Below, in pieces: positions 1 to 10,911 of a stretch of DNA of 64,000 bases. The DNA is taken from contig CAIVGN010000029.1 of NCBI GenBank assembly GCA_903905455.1, forward strand, positions 1-64,000, written 5' to 3'. This DNA is from an uncultured Archangium sp. (lineage in GTDB: Bacteria; Myxococcota; Myxococcia; Myxococcales; Myxococcaceae). The first letter of the stretch is position 1. The number at the start of each line of letters is the position of its first letter. A program made the position numbers and the translations under genes. The notes below the pieces were generated by a model. That model saw nothing but the letters and a program-made list of their open reading frames with translations. It had not been told where the DNA came from and searched no databases.

Positions 1-362
1 AGCCCGCGGTACTGCAACCGGGCGATCACCTGCGTGAGATCGCCCCGAATGACGAGCCGCTTCTGCACGATGGCCGCGATGGGGTCCAGCCCCCCCTCGA
101 TCAACGCCCACCAGTCGGCCTGCGTCGCCCGGGCGAAGTACTTCGGGCCGGCGGCCTCGACCTCGGTGGCGGGCAGGAAGCGGGGCTCGGGCAGGCGCCC
201 GTCGACGGGGGCTCCGATGTGAATGCCGAAAGGGCCCGCGGGCGCGTCGATGACCACCCCGAAGTCGGCGTCCCAACCCTGGGCGGCGCCGGCGGCATCG
301 GGGTCTTCATTGAGGAGGCGGATCGCGTCCTTGCACCACGCCTCGGAAGGGAACTCAGGCAT
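1..362 (-). CDS. SCP2 sterol-carrier-like protein, 3' end cut by window edge
   Basis: Minus-strand gene running off the left edge; 120 codons are visible from an ATG at 362. The N-terminus reads MPEFPSEAWCKDAI. Residues 83-116 carry DWWALIEGG, then LDPIAAIVQKRLVIRGDLTQV, the pattern of an SCP2 lipid/sterol-carrier domain, a small cytosolic fold with a hydrophobic ligand pocket. There is no signal peptide or membrane segment. It is divergent from the gene starting at 421, with 58 bp between the starts, so the two probably share a promoter region. Family membership rests on this C-terminal pattern only; the ligand is unknown and the rest of the domain lies outside the window. Confidence 0.7.
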   Translation of the reverse strand, partial: MPEFPSEAWCKDAIRLLNEDPDAAGAAQGWDADFGVVIDAPAGPFGIHIGAPVDGRLPEPRFLPATEVEAAGPKYFARATQADWWALIEGGLDPIAAIVQKRLVIRGDLTQVIARLQYRG

Positions 363-420
363 CGAGGGCAGGGTGTCAGAAAACTGGTCTTTTCGCGCGG
401 CTGCCGTGGGATGCCGAGGC

Positions 421-1758
421 GTGAACTGGATCTTCCTGGGCCTCATCGTGGTGTCGATCGTCACGGCGGCCTTCAACGGCACGATGCCCCGGGTGACCGA
501 GGCCTCGCTGACGTCTGCAAAGTCGGCTGTCGAACTCGCCATTGGGCTCATCGGGCAGATGACGCTGTGGCTGGGGCTGGTGGGCGTGCTGCGCGAGGCC
601 GGGTTGATGCGCTCGGTGGCCAACGGGCTCAAGCCGATCATGAGCCGGCTCTTTCCCGAGGTCCCCATCGATCACCCCGCCATGGGCGCGATGATCATGA
701 ACCTCGCGGCCAACGTGCTGGGCCTGGGCAACGCGGCGACCCCGTTCGGGCTCAAGGCGATGCAGGAGCTCGACAAGCTCAACCAACAGAAGGGCGTGGC
801 CACCAACTCCATGGCCCTCTTCCTGGCGATCAACACGTCCGGCGTGGCGGTGCTGCCCCTGGGGGTGATCGCCGTGCGCGCCAGCATGGGCTCCAAGGAC
901 GCGGCCGGCATCATCGTGCCCACGCTCCTGGCGACCTCGGCCAGCACGCTCTTCGCGATCCTCGCCTGCAAGCTGCTGGAGAACCGCGCCTTCTTCGCGC
1001 CCTCGAAGTACGGACCGGTGGAGATCGACGCCACCCACCTCAAGGCCCCCGACGCCGCCTCGCTGGAGAAGGCCGAGGAGTTGGCTGCCGTCGCGCCGAA
1101 GGCCCAGCTGTGGCGCCAACTCGTCGCAGCGAGCATCGGGGCGGCCATCGTCTTCGCCCTGGTGCGCCACGTGATGTCCGCGCCGATCGAGCAGACCGCC
1201 TTCGACGTCACCCGCGGCGTGCTCTCCGACTGGCTGTTGCCTCTGCTCATCCTCACCATCGTCACCCTGGGCTTCGGGCGGCAGGTGAAGGTCTACGAGG
1301 CGTTCATCGCGTCGGCCAAGGAGGGCTTCCAGACGGTGACCGCGATCATCCCCTTCCTCGTGGGCATGCTGGTGACCATCGGCATGTTCCGCGCGTCGGG
1401 CGCGATGGACGTGCTGGTGCACGCGCTGGCCCCGCTGGTGGCTCCCATCGGCTTCCCCGCCGAGGCCCTTCCCATGGCGCTCATCCGCCCGCTCTCGGGC
1501 AGCGGCGCCCTGGGGGTGATGACCGAATCCCTCAAGACCTACGGGCCCGACTCGTTCCTCGGCTATTTGATCTCCGTGCTCAACGGCAGCACCGAGACCA
1601 CCTTCTACGTGCTGGCGCTCTACTTCGGCGCCGTGCAGGTCAAGGTGCTGCGCCACTCGCTGGCCGCGTGCCTGGTGGCCGACGTCGCGGGCCCGTTGGG
1701 CGGGTTCCTCGCCTGCAAGGTCTTCTTCGCGTCGGCCCCGTTCCTCACCCCGAAATGA
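421..1758 (+). CDS. Spore maturation SpmA-SpmB fusion membrane protein
   Basis: A 445-residue multi-span membrane protein with two nucleoside-recognition (Gate) domains. The first half matches SpmA in order: an N-terminal membrane segment ending in NGTM, then PDHPAMG-like IDHPAMGAMIMN, then the glycine-rich LGLGNAATPFGLKAMQ. The second half matches SpmB: IPFLVGMLVTIGMFRASG, PLSGSGALGVM and a GSTETTFY segment near 1590. SpmA and SpmB are separate proteins in Bacillus, where they help dehydrate the spore core; a fused form is common outside Firmicutes. The GTG at 421 was chosen because it gives the SpmA-like start VNWIFLG; there is no good Shine-Dalgarno, so the start is moderately certain. The stop overlaps the next start (ATGA). 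Confidence 0.88.
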   Translation: MNWIFLGLIVVSIVTAAFNGTMPRVTEASLTSAKSAVELAIGLIGQMTLWLGLVGVLREAGLMRSVANGLKPIMSRLFPEVPIDHPAMGAMIMNLAANVLGLGNAATPFGLKAMQELDKLNQQKGVATNSMALFLAINTSGVAVLPLGVIAVRASMGSKDAAGIIVPTLLATSASTLFAILACKLLENRAFFAPSKYGPVEIDATHLKAPDAASLEKAEELAAVAPKAQLWRQLVAASIGAAIVFALVRHVMSAPIEQTAFDVTRGVLSDWLLPLLILTIVTLGFGRQVKVYEAFIASAKEGFQTVTAIIPFLVGMLVTIGMFRASGAMDVLVHALAPLVAPIGFPAEALPMALIRPLSGSGALGVMTESLKTYGPDSFLGYLISVLNGSTETTFYVLALYFGAVQVKVLRHSLAACLVADVAGPLGGFLACKVFFASAPFLTPK

Positions 1759-2969
1759 AGGCCCCGATGCCCTCGCTCCACGTCGAACACGTCCCCTCCG
1801 CGGTCCAGGAGGTCATCCAGGGGCTGCAGGCCGGGGGCTTCCGGGCCTTCCTCGTCGGCGGGTGCGTGCGCGACCTGCTCCGGGGCCAGCTCCCCAAGGA
1901 CTTCGACGTCGCTTCCAGCGCCAAGCCGGCCGACGTGCAGAAGCTCTTCAAGAAGGTGATCCCCACCGGCATCGAGCACGGCACAGTGACCATCGTGGTA
2001 CGCGGCGTTCACGTCGAGGTCACCACCTTCCGCGCCGAGGCCGAGTACGTCGACGGCCGCCGACCCTCGAAGGTCGAGTTCCACGAAGACATCGAGGCCG
2101 ATCTCGGGCGCCGCGACTTCACGATGAACGCCATCGCCTGGGACCCGGTGTCGAAGGAGCTGGTCGACCCGTTCTTCGGCCAGGTGGATCTCCAGGCGGG
2201 CATCGTGCGCTGCGTGCGCGACGCGATGGAGCGCTTCCTCGAAGACGGTCTGCGGCCCCTGCGCGCGGTGCGCTTCGCCACGGTCCTCGACTTTCAGCTC
2301 GAGCCGATCACCGAGGCGGCCATCACCCAAACGCTCCACGTCTTTCGCAAGGTGGCCCAGGAGCGCGTGCACCAGGAGTTCGTGAAGCTGCTCCTCGCGC
2401 CGTCGGCCACCCGCGGGCTCGAGCTGCTGCGCCGCACCGGCCTGCTGGGCGAGTTCCTCCCCGAGGCCACCCTCACCGAGTTCGAGGCCGTCGGCCGGGC
2501 CCCGCGGGACGAGGTGATCCGCATGGCCCTGGTGCTGCTGGGCCAGCCGAAGGCGCGCGAGGTGATGGTGCGCCTCAAGTTCCCCACGAAGAGCTGCGAC
2601 GAGGTCAGCGCGCTGGTGACCCACGTCACCTTGCCCGACCCCGCGAGCACCGACGCCCAGCTGCGCCGGTGGCTGGCTCGCATCGACGCGGTGCGGGCCG
2701 CGCCCCTCCTGTCGCTCCACGAGGCCCGGGGCTCGTTGCCGGACGGTTTCCGCGCGCGGGTCGAGGCCCTGCTGGCCACCGCGCCCCCACTCACCACCCG
2801 CCAGCTCGCCCTCGACGGGAAGGCGATCATGACCGCCCTGGGCACCGGGCCGTCGCCGGCCATCGGCCACGCCACCCGGCACCTGCTCGACCTCGTGCTC
2901 GACGATCCCTCGCAGAACACCCCCGACGCCCTGGCCGCCGCGCTGGGCCGCTGGACCCCTCCGAAATAG
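1755..2969 (+). CDS. cca: CCA tRNA nucleotidyltransferase / poly(A) polymerase family
   Basis: 404-residue class II polymerase-beta-type nucleotidyltransferase that adds or repairs the CCA 3' end of tRNA. Seen in the sequence: FLVGGCVRDLLRG (about residue 31), the catalytic DFDVASS carboxylates, RRDFTMNAIAWD, and the motif ERFLEDGLRPLRAVRFA typical of the neck region. The C-terminal half is helical with no HD domain. The ATG at 1755 overlaps the upstream TGA by four bases, so translation is likely coupled to the SpmAB gene; a second in-frame ATG lies at 1767. Bacterial poly(A) polymerases share these motifs, so CCA addition is favoured but not proven. Confidence 0.88.
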   Translation: MKAPMPSLHVEHVPSAVQEVIQGLQAGGFRAFLVGGCVRDLLRGQLPKDFDVASSAKPADVQKLFKKVIPTGIEHGTVTIVVRGVHVEVTTFRAEAEYVDGRRPSKVEFHEDIEADLGRRDFTMNAIAWDPVSKELVDPFFGQVDLQAGIVRCVRDAMERFLEDGLRPLRAVRFATVLDFQLEPITEAAITQTLHVFRKVAQERVHQEFVKLLLAPSATRGLELLRRTGLLGEFLPEATLTEFEAVGRAPRDEVIRMALVLLGQPKAREVMVRLKFPTKSCDEVSALVTHVTLPDPASTDAQLRRWLARIDAVRAAPLLSLHEARGSLPDGFRARVEALLATAPPLTTRQLALDGKAIMTALGTGPSPAIGHATRHLLDLVLDDPSQNTPDALAAALGRWTPPK

Positions 2970-2980
2970 CGGTCCGCCGG

Positions 2981-3004
2981 TTTCCCACAGGCTTTCCCAC
3001 AGGC
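2981..3004. repeat. Perfect 12-bp tandem duplication in intergenic region
   Basis: TTTCCCACAGGC occurs twice head to tail between cca and mnmA. The surrounding 2970-3224 gap is the longest non-coding stretch in the window. It holds a local A/T-rich pocket at about 3060-3090 (possible promoter for mnmA) and no recognisable ORF or RNA gene. Confidence 0.7.
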
Positions 3005-3224
3005 CGCGGCTGCCGAATGCCAGCCACCCTCCGAGGGAAATGGCTCCGCTCGGAAGTCCTCAGAAATACATCGTTGAATCATGTGGTTATGCGGGCTCGT
3101 AGTTCGTGACGCCGAGCGACACCCACATGTGCGACCCGGACGGACCTCCTGTGGAAAAGGTGCTCCCGACCGTTTCCCGAGCAGGGGGTTTCAGGAAGGG
3201 GCGGGCTGTGGCATCCGGAGCCCC

Positions 3225-4264
<1,040 letters not shown>

Positions 4265-4268
<4 letters not shown>

Positions 4269-5008
4269 AGCGCCTGTCGGTGCTGCTCCTGCTCGCGGGG
4301 TGCACGAAGGAGCCCGAGGGCCCGGTGTGTGGGCTCCACGCGGCCTCCGAGCCGGTGCTGCTCCAGGGCAAGCGCGACGTGGCGTTGTCGGTGGGGGCGC
4401 GGTTGATGCCTTCCGATCGCATCGACGCCCAGGGCTTCGCGTTGCTCGAGTGCTTCGGCGGCGCGATCAGGGTGCTCGACGACGAGAAGGTCACCGTGGG
4501 CGAGCTGACGGAGTCGAAGATCGAGGCGACCACCATTCCCCGCTTCGTGCTCAAGGACGGCAAGCCGGTGAAGGCCACCATGCTCGCGCCCTCGATGCTG
4601 CCTCGCTACTCGGACAACCGCTTCACCCCGGCCAGCGCGTTCACCGCGGGCAGCGACCCGACCTCGGCCGACTACTTCAAGGCCTTCTTCACCCCCAACG
4701 GCATCGAGAACATGACCTCCGCGCCGCGGGAAGACGGGCCGGCGCGCCTGCCGCCTCCCTCGCAGCGGGTGAAGGTGTCGCGCATTCACGCCGGGCCGTT
4801 GGGGCAGGGCGGGGCGCGCCTCGAGGTCGAAGACGAGGTGGTCTTCGCCGAGACCGACGAGCTGACCACCGCCGCGCTCCCCGAGGGGCACACGTATGAG
4901 CTGGGCCGGACGGTGCGCCTGGTGCTCCCCGACGGCGCCGAGGCCACCCTGGTGCGCGACGGGGTGAAGACCGAGCTCGACGGCCCGATGGATCTGCGCC
5001 TTCGCTAG
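4265..5008 (+). CDS. Hypothetical lipoprotein, FecR-like region
   Basis: A 247-residue exported protein beginning [12 protein letters not shown], a short lipoprotein signal peptide with lipobox LAGC. The TTG at 4265 was chosen because GGAGGG at 4251-4256 sits eight bases upstream; a GTG at 4256 is the alternative. The start overlaps the mnmA stop by four bases. The middle ([17 protein letters not shown], then [13 protein letters not shown]) and the C-terminal [13 protein letters not shown] resemble FecR-type beta repeats that sense or bind at the envelope, but the match is weak. Probably anchored in the periplasm or outer membrane; function unknown. Confidence 0.8.
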
Positions 5009-5028
5009 TCTGTACTAGGGTTCGGCCG

Positions 5029-5646
5029 ATGCGGCTTTCCCGTACCGTCGTCCTGGGCTGCCTCGCCGGGCTGCTGGGTGCTTCCGTCGTCTCCTGTGGT
5101 CAACCGATGTCCGGGCCGAAGGCCTGCAGCGCCGCAACGTGTGAGGGGTGCTGCGCCGAGTCGGGCGACTGTCTCGCGGGCACCGCGGTCTTCGAGTGCG
5201 GCGCGGGCGGCGCGGCGTGTACGAGCTGCGCCTCCAACGAGGTCTGCCAGGCGGGCGCCTGCGGGCCGTTCGAAGGCGGTGACTACGACGCGAGCTTCCC
5301 CGCGCTGGCCGACGCCTCGGTGCGCCTCGACGCGGGCGTGTACCGGCCGCCGGACTCAGGCGTGGTGGTGCCCGACGCGGGCACGGTGGACGCCGGGCCC
5401 ATGAACGTCAGCTACTCCGCCCAGGTGCAGCCGATCTTCGACGCGCGCTGCATCGCCTGCCACCCGTGGAGCTACGACACGATCGTCAACGTCAACGCGC
5501 GCATCACCCCCGGCAACTTGAACGCCTCGGCCATCTACACGCGCACCCTGTCCGGAGACATGCCGCGCTTGGGCGGGGCGCCGCTGACCGGCACCCAGCA
5601 GGTGCTCCTGCGCGACTGGATCCTCAACGGGGCCCCACGAAATTGA
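5029..5646 (+). CDS. Lipoprotein with C-terminal c-type cytochrome motif
   Basis: 205 residues. A signal peptide ends in lipobox VVSC (Cys23). Next comes a cysteine-rich segment (residues 33-78, about ten Cys), then an Asp/Pro-rich linker with repeated PDAG and DAG. The C-terminal domain contains one haem-attachment CIACH (Cys141, Cys144, His145), with a possible axial Met in SGDMPRLGG. This layout is typical of myxobacterial surface cytochrome lipoproteins, where the C-terminal part resembles the small cytochrome module of planctomycete-type proteins. Electron-transfer partners are not encoded nearby. An inverted repeat CTAGT-CTGT-ACTAG lies just upstream at 5005-5018. Confidence 0.82.
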   Translation: MRLSRTVVLGCLAGLLGASVVSCGQPMSGPKACSAATCEGCCAESGDCLAGTAVFECGAGGAACTSCASNEVCQAGACGPFEGGDYDASFPALADASVRLDAGVYRPPDSGVVVPDAGTVDAGPMNVSYSAQVQPIFDARCIACHPWSYDTIVNVNARITPGNLNASAIYTRTLSGDMPRLGGAPLTGTQQVLLRDWILNGAPRN

Positions 5647-5670
5647 CGCCCTGATACAGCGCGCTACTTT
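5643..5670 (+). promoter_or_regulatory. Sigma-70-type promoter candidate for SPOR gene
   Basis: TTGACG (5643-5648), a 16-bp spacer and TACTTT (5665-5670). The -35 box overlaps the stop codon of the cytochrome lipoprotein. The predicted transcript starts near 5677, upstream of both possible starts of the next gene. Found by eye only. Confidence 0.45.
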
Positions 5671-5715
5671 CGTGATGCGCCCACCGCAGAGCTGATCGTG
5701 GGCGCCCAGGACCAC

Positions 5716-6498
5716 ATGCGCGACTCCCACCGCCTCAAAGAGAAGTACGAGCTCTCGCTCGACAACCGCCAGATCGTCACCATCACCGTCGCCTCGCTCG
5801 TGGTCCTGGGCGGCGTGTTCATGTTGGGGGTGGTCGTCGGCAAGAAGCTCTCGGCCGAGATGGTGGCCGGGCAGCAACAGCAGCCCACCGATCTCCTGGG
5901 GCAGCTCGATCGCAAGACCGACGCCCTCGAGAACGTGAAGGCCGACGCGGCGCTCACCTTCCAGGACGAGCTCACGCGCCAGGCGCCGACCCTCGTGGCC
6001 CAGGCCCCGGTCATCAAGCCCATCGAGGCTCCCAAGCCCGTCGCCGAGGCTCCCAAGCCCGTCGAGCCGCCGAAGCCCGTCGAGGTGGCCGTCGCCCCGA
6101 AGCCCGAGCCGGTGAAGCCGGAACCGGTCAAGCCCGCGCCGGAAGCGAAACTGCCCGAGACCCCGAAGTCGGAGCCCGTGGCCACGCGCACCGTCGACGG
6201 TGGTGGCCTCAAGGAAGCGTTCGGCAAGGTGCAGCGCGCGCCCGCCGAGGCCGCGGCAGATGGCTCGTGGACGCTGCAGCTCTCGGCCTACCAGGACAAG
6301 GCCGAGGCCGATCGCTTCGCCGCGGGCCTGCGCGACAAGGGCTACGCCCCATACATCATCGAGGCGGTCATCCCGGGAAAGGGCACCTGGTACCGCGTGC
6401 GCATGGGCCGCTTCGCGTCGAAGGACGCGGCCTCGCGCTACATGGTCGACTTCCGCCGCGAGACGGCGATGAACGCCATCGTCACCGCGGCGAACTGA
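5716..6498 (+). CDS. SPOR-domain inner-membrane protein
   Basis: 260 residues. A short cytoplasmic N-terminus (MRDSHRLKEKYELSLDNRQ) leads to one membrane helix at about 20-42, then a Pro/Lys/Glu-rich periplasmic linker (repeats of PKPV and EPVKP). The C-terminal SPOR domain begins at about residue 180 with WTLQLSAYQDKAEADRFAAG and ends with WYRVRMGRFASKDAA. SPOR domains bind denuded septal peptidoglycan, so a role in division or envelope remodelling is likely. An in-frame GTG at 5698 is an alternative start. The upstream promoter candidate at 5643-5670 suggests its own transcript. Confidence 0.9.
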   Translation: MRDSHRLKEKYELSLDNRQIVTITVASLVVLGGVFMLGVVVGKKLSAEMVAGQQQQPTDLLGQLDRKTDALENVKADAALTFQDELTRQAPTLVAQAPVIKPIEAPKPVAEAPKPVEPPKPVEVAVAPKPEPVKPEPVKPAPEAKLPETPKSEPVATRTVDGGGLKEAFGKVQRAPAEAAADGSWTLQLSAYQDKAEADRFAAGLRDKGYAPYIIEAVIPGKGTWYRVRMGRFASKDAASRYMVDFRRETAMNAIVTAAN

Positions 6499-7116
6499 TC
6501 ACCCCTCGCCGTCGGGGTTCTTCGTCCACTTGTCGACGTTGCCGTCGCCGTCGAGATCTTCACCGATGCGGTCGACCTGGTTGTTTTCCCAGTACTCCCA
6601 GTAGTCGACCTTGCCGTCCGCGTTGGTGTCGCGCTCTTTGCGGACGATCTGGCCCTTCTCGTAGAAGACCCAGAGTGACGGCTTGCCGCTCGACGACAGG
6701 TCGCGCTCTTTGCGCACCACGAGGCCCTTCTCGTAGAAGATCACCTCGTCGACCTTGCCGTCGAAGTCGAGATCGAGCGCCTCGCGGCTGATCTGCTCCT
6801 TCTCGTCGTACTGCCGGGCGATGTCGACCTTGCCGTCCCAGTTGATGTCGAGGTCCTTGCGGGCGATGCGCTCGACGTCCTTGCCCTCGGCGTTCTTGGC
6901 GACGACGGTGTAGGTCCACACGTCGGTCTTCTTGTCCTTGTTGAGGTCGAACTCGGCGACCTTCTCGTCGCCCGACTGCTTCTGCCGGATGTTCTCGGTG
7001 ACCTGGTCGCCTTCGGTGGTGGTGGGCTTCTTCTCGCCCGACTCGGTGGTGGCACAGCCGGCGAAGGTCAGCGCGGCGCCCAGCAAGGTCATCCTGAACG
7101 TCTTGAAGCAGGTCAT
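6499..7116 (-). CDS. Lipoprotein with six Ca-loop-like Asp repeats
   Basis: 205 residues. The start ATG at 7116 is preceded by GAGGG. The signal peptide ends in lipobox FAGC. After a charged linker come about six repeats of 20-25 residues built on a DxDxDGxxD loop: DLNKDKKTDVW, DINWDGKVDIAR, DLDFDGKVDEVIF, DLSSSGKPSLWVF, DTNADGKVDYWEY and DLDGDGNVDKW. The loops resemble EF-hand/dockerin calcium sites; the fourth has lost its acidic residues. Convergent with the SPOR gene (directly abutting) and divergent from the RHH gene 43 bp away. Likely a calcium-dependent surface protein; function unknown. Confidence 0.85.
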   Translation of the reverse strand: MTCFKTFRMTLLGAALTFAGCATTESGEKKPTTTEGDQVTENIRQKQSGDEKVAEFDLNKDKKTDVWTYTVVAKNAEGKDVERIARKDLDINWDGKVDIARQYDEKEQISREALDLDFDGKVDEVIFYEKGLVVRKERDLSSSGKPSLWVFYEKGQIVRKERDTNADGKVDYWEYWENNQVDRIGEDLDGDGNVDKWTKNPDGEG

Positions 7117-7159
7117 TTTGTTGCCCTCGTCCAGAGTCGACATAGCGTCACATACGTCC

Positions 7160-7339
7160 ATGGCGCGCAAGAAGATCAGCACCACGATCTACATCACGCC
7201 CGAGCAGAATGAGCTCCTCAAGGAGCTCAACCAGAAGACCAAGGTCCCGGTCGCTGAGTACATCCGCCAGGGCATCGATCTCATCCTCCAGAAGCACAAG
7301 GACGACCTCCCGGGGCAGGCGCGCTTCGACGGCATGTGA
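7160..7339 (+). CDS. Small ribbon-helix-helix DNA-binding protein
   Basis: 59 residues, almost entirely one RHH (CopG/Arc/MetJ-type) domain. The beta strand is KKISTTIYITPEQ, followed by two helices (NELLKELNQKTK and PVAEYIRQGIDLILQKHK). Such proteins bind DNA as dimers through the strand. It is divergent from the Ca-loop lipoprotein with only 43 bp between the starts, so it may control itself and that gene. No toxin partner is adjacent; the downstream gene is a sugar-nucleotide enzyme 25 bp away. Confidence 0.88.
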   Translation: MARKKISTTIYITPEQNELLKELNQKTKVPVAEYIRQGIDLILQKHKDDLPGQARFDGM

Positions 7340-7364
7340 CGGGCCTCGTGGTACACGGCCCTTC

Positions 7365-8315
<951 letters not shown>

Positions 8316-8324
8316 ACACACCGA

Positions 8325-8357
8325 CGCCCGCGAACCTTTTCAAGGGGCTCGCGGGCG
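8325..8357. terminator. Hairpin between convergent epimerase and lon
   Basis: Nine-base perfect stem CGCCCGCGA / TCGCGGGCG, with an inner CCTT/AAGG stem around TTC. It sits between the two convergent stop codons and lacks a T-tract on either side, so it is a plausible but weak bidirectional terminator. Confidence 0.5.
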
Positions 8358-8383
8358 CGGGGTACGTCAACTTGAGCTGAGGC

Positions 8384-10843
8384 TCAGGCGCGGACTTCGG
8401 CCGCCTTGGGCTCTTCGACCGCCGGCGTCACGGGCGTCGTCACGAAGGGCGAACGCTCCAGGGCCCACTTCAGCGCGTCATCGACGTGCGAGACGAAGTT
8501 GAACTCGAGGGTGGTGCGCACCGACTCCGGCACCTCGACGAGATCCTTCTTGTTCTTCTCGGGGAGCATGACGCGCTTGATGCCCGCGCGGTGTGCCCCG
8601 AGGACCTTCTCACGCACGCCACCGATCATGCCCACGATGCCACGCAGGGTGATCTCGCCGGTCATCGCCGTGTCGGACCGCACCGGGATGCCGGTGTAGA
8701 GCGAGGTCAGGGCCATGATGATCGCCACGCCCGCCGACGGCCCGTCCTTGGGGGTCGCGCCGTCAGGGAAGTGGATGTGGAGGTCGGTCTTCTCGAACGC
8801 CGTCACCGGGATGCCCATGCGATCCGCGTTCGCGCGGAGCCACGAGAAGCCGGTGGTGACCGATTCCTTCATGACGTCGCCGAGCTGGCCGGTGAGCGTC
8901 ATGGTGCCCTTGCCAGGCATCTTGGTGGCTTCGATGAAGAGGATGTCTCCGAAGCCCAGCGGCGTGTAGTACAGGCCGACGCTGACGCCGGTCTGCGAGG
9001 TGCGCTCGGCCACGTTGAGCTCGTGGCGCTTGTTGCCCAGCAGCTCTTCGGTGCGGGCGACGTCGATGATCACCTTGTCGGTCTTGCCCGAGGCGACGTT
9101 GACGGCCACCGAGCGGCACAGCTCCGCGATGCGACGCTCGAGGGTACGCACACCGGGCTCGATGGCGTAGGCGCTGATGATCTTCTCCAGCGACTCGGTG
9201 GTGATCTCGATGTGCTCCGTGGTGATCCCGTGCTCCTTGATCTGCTTGGGGATCAGGTGGTTGCGCGCGATGTGCTCCTTCTCGATGAAGGTGTACGAGC
9301 TCATCTCGATGACCTCCATGCGGTCACGGAGCGGCGCGGGGATGGTGTCGAGGCGGTTGGCCGTCGCCACGAACATCACCTTCGAGAGATCGAACGGAAC
9401 GTCGAGGTAGTGATCGGAGAACGTGCTGTTCTGTTCCGGGTCGAGCACCTCGAGCAGGGCCGCCGACGGGTCACCGCGGAAGTCCGAGCCGAGCTTGTCG
9501 ATCTCGTCGAGCAGCATGAGCGGGTTGCGCGAGCCGGCCTTCTTCATCTGCTGGATGAAGCGACCGGGCAGGGCGCCCACGTAGGTACGGCGGTGGCCGC
9601 GGATCTCGGCTTCGTCCCGCACGCCGCCCAGCGAGAGGCGCACGAACTTGCGACCCAGCGCGCGGGCGATGGAGGCACCCAGCGACGTCTTGCCGACGCC
9701 CGGGGGACCCGAGAGGCACAGGATGGGGCCGCGCATGTCGTTCTTCAGCTTGCGCACCGCCAGGTACTCCAGCACGCGCTTCTTCACGGTCTGGATGCCG
9801 TAGTGATCGTTGTCGAGCTGCTTGCGCGCGTTGTCGATGTCGAGGTTGTCCTCGGTCTGCTTGCTCCACGGCAGGTCCGCGATCCAGTCCAGGTAGGTGC
9901 GGGCGACGGTGTACTCGCTCGACGCTGCGGGGATGGTCTTGAGCCGGTTGAGCTCCTTGTTGGCGACCTTCTCGACCTCGGGGGGCAGCGCGGCCTTCTT
10001 GATGCGCTCCGCGAGTTCGTCGAGCTCTTCCTCGTCCTCGCCCATCTCGCCGAGCTCTTCCTTGATCGCCTTGAGCTGCTGGCGGAGGTAGTACTCGCGC
10101 TGGGTCTTCGACATCTCGCCCTTCACGGCGGAGTCGATCTTGTTCGAGAGCTTGAGGATCTCGCGCTTGCGGTTGAGCAGCTCGAGCACGAGCTTCATGC
10201 GCGCCTTGAGATCGACGGTCTCGAGGACGGCCTGCTTCTCCTCGATGGGCACGTCGACGTTGGCGGCGATGAGGTCGGCCAGGTGACCCGGGTGGGTGAT
10301 GCTCTCGACGAGCTCGGTGGCCGCGGCAGGCAGCTCCGGCATCATCTCGATCACTTCACGGGCGAGCTTCTTCAAGTTGATGGTCAACGCCTCGATCTCG
10401 ACGTTGTCGGGCGAGGTCTTGTCGTCCACCGGCTCGATGCGCGCCTTGAGGTAGGGCGACTCCTGCACCAGCTCCATCACGCGGAAGCGGGCGAGGCCCT
10501 GGACGACGAGCGAGTAGTTGTCTTCGCCCATCTTCAGCAGCTTCACGATGCGGGCGACGGTGCCCATGTTGTAGAGGTCGGTCGCGCCCGGATCTTCCTC
10601 TTCAGCCTTGCGCTGCGTGACCACGCCGATCACCTGGTCGTCGCGCACGGCGTCCTTGATGAGCGCAATGGTCTTCTGGCGACCGACCGCGAGGGGCAAC
10701 ACGCCGCCGGGGAAGAACACGGAGTTCCGCAGCGGGAGAATGGGGAGGACGGCGGGGATGTCGTCCTTGTTGATGGCGCCCGGCGGCGTCATCGTCGTCG
10801 GCAGTGCCTGCGCACCGACCGCCTTCTTCTTGTCATCGGACAT
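8384..10843 (-). CDS. lon: ATP-dependent protease Lon
   Basis: 819-residue full-length LonA protease that degrades misfolded and regulatory proteins. Order: N-terminal substrate domain (from ILPLRNSVFFPGGVLPL), coiled-coil middle, AAA+ module with Walker A GPPGVGKT (379-386) and Walker B LMLLDEIDK, then the serine protease domain. The catalytic Ser703 lies in KDGPSAGVA and the Lys746 in GGVREK, 43 residues apart as in E. coli. The ATG at 10843 is preferred to an in-frame TTG at 10867. Myxobacteria carry two Lon paralogues (LonV, LonD); which one this is cannot be settled here. Confidence 0.97.
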   Translation of the reverse strand: MSDDKKKAVGAQALPTTMTPPGAINKDDIPAVLPILPLRNSVFFPGGVLPLAVGRQKTIALIKDAVRDDQVIGVVTQRKAEEEDPGATDLYNMGTVARIVKLLKMGEDNYSLVVQGLARFRVMELVQESPYLKARIEPVDDKTSPDNVEIEALTINLKKLAREVIEMMPELPAAATELVESITHPGHLADLIAANVDVPIEEKQAVLETVDLKARMKLVLELLNRKREILKLSNKIDSAVKGEMSKTQREYYLRQQLKAIKEELGEMGEDEEELDELAERIKKAALPPEVEKVANKELNRLKTIPAASSEYTVARTYLDWIADLPWSKQTEDNLDIDNARKQLDNDHYGIQTVKKRVLEYLAVRKLKNDMRGPILCLSGPPGVGKTSLGASIARALGRKFVRLSLGGVRDEAEIRGHRRTYVGALPGRFIQQMKKAGSRNPLMLLDEIDKLGSDFRGDPSAALLEVLDPEQNSTFSDHYLDVPFDLSKVMFVATANRLDTIPAPLRDRMEVIEMSSYTFIEKEHIARNHLIPKQIKEHGITTEHIEITTESLEKIISAYAIEPGVRTLERRIAELCRSVAVNVASGKTDKVIIDVARTEELLGNKRHELNVAERTSQTGVSVGLYYTPLGFGDILFIEATKMPGKGTMTLTGQLGDVMKESVTTGFSWLRANADRMGIPVTAFEKTDLHIHFPDGATPKDGPSAGVAIIMALTSLYTGIPVRSDTAMTGEITLRGIVGMIGGVREKVLGAHRAGIKRVMLPEKNKKDLVEVPESVRTTLEFNFVSHVDDALKWALERSPFVTTPVTPAVEEPKAAEVRA

Positions 10844-10911
10844 GTGGGGGGTGTTGCCTTGTTTCAACGGGTTGCTGAGGGAGCGCCCTCATGCGGAGTT
10901 GCGACTTCGAG

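Noticed and set aside
3150-3158. TGTGGAAAA, resembling a DnaA box, upstream of mnmA
   Set aside because: A single weak match with no cluster, no AT-rich unwinding region and no dnaA or dnaN nearby. Not evidence of an origin.
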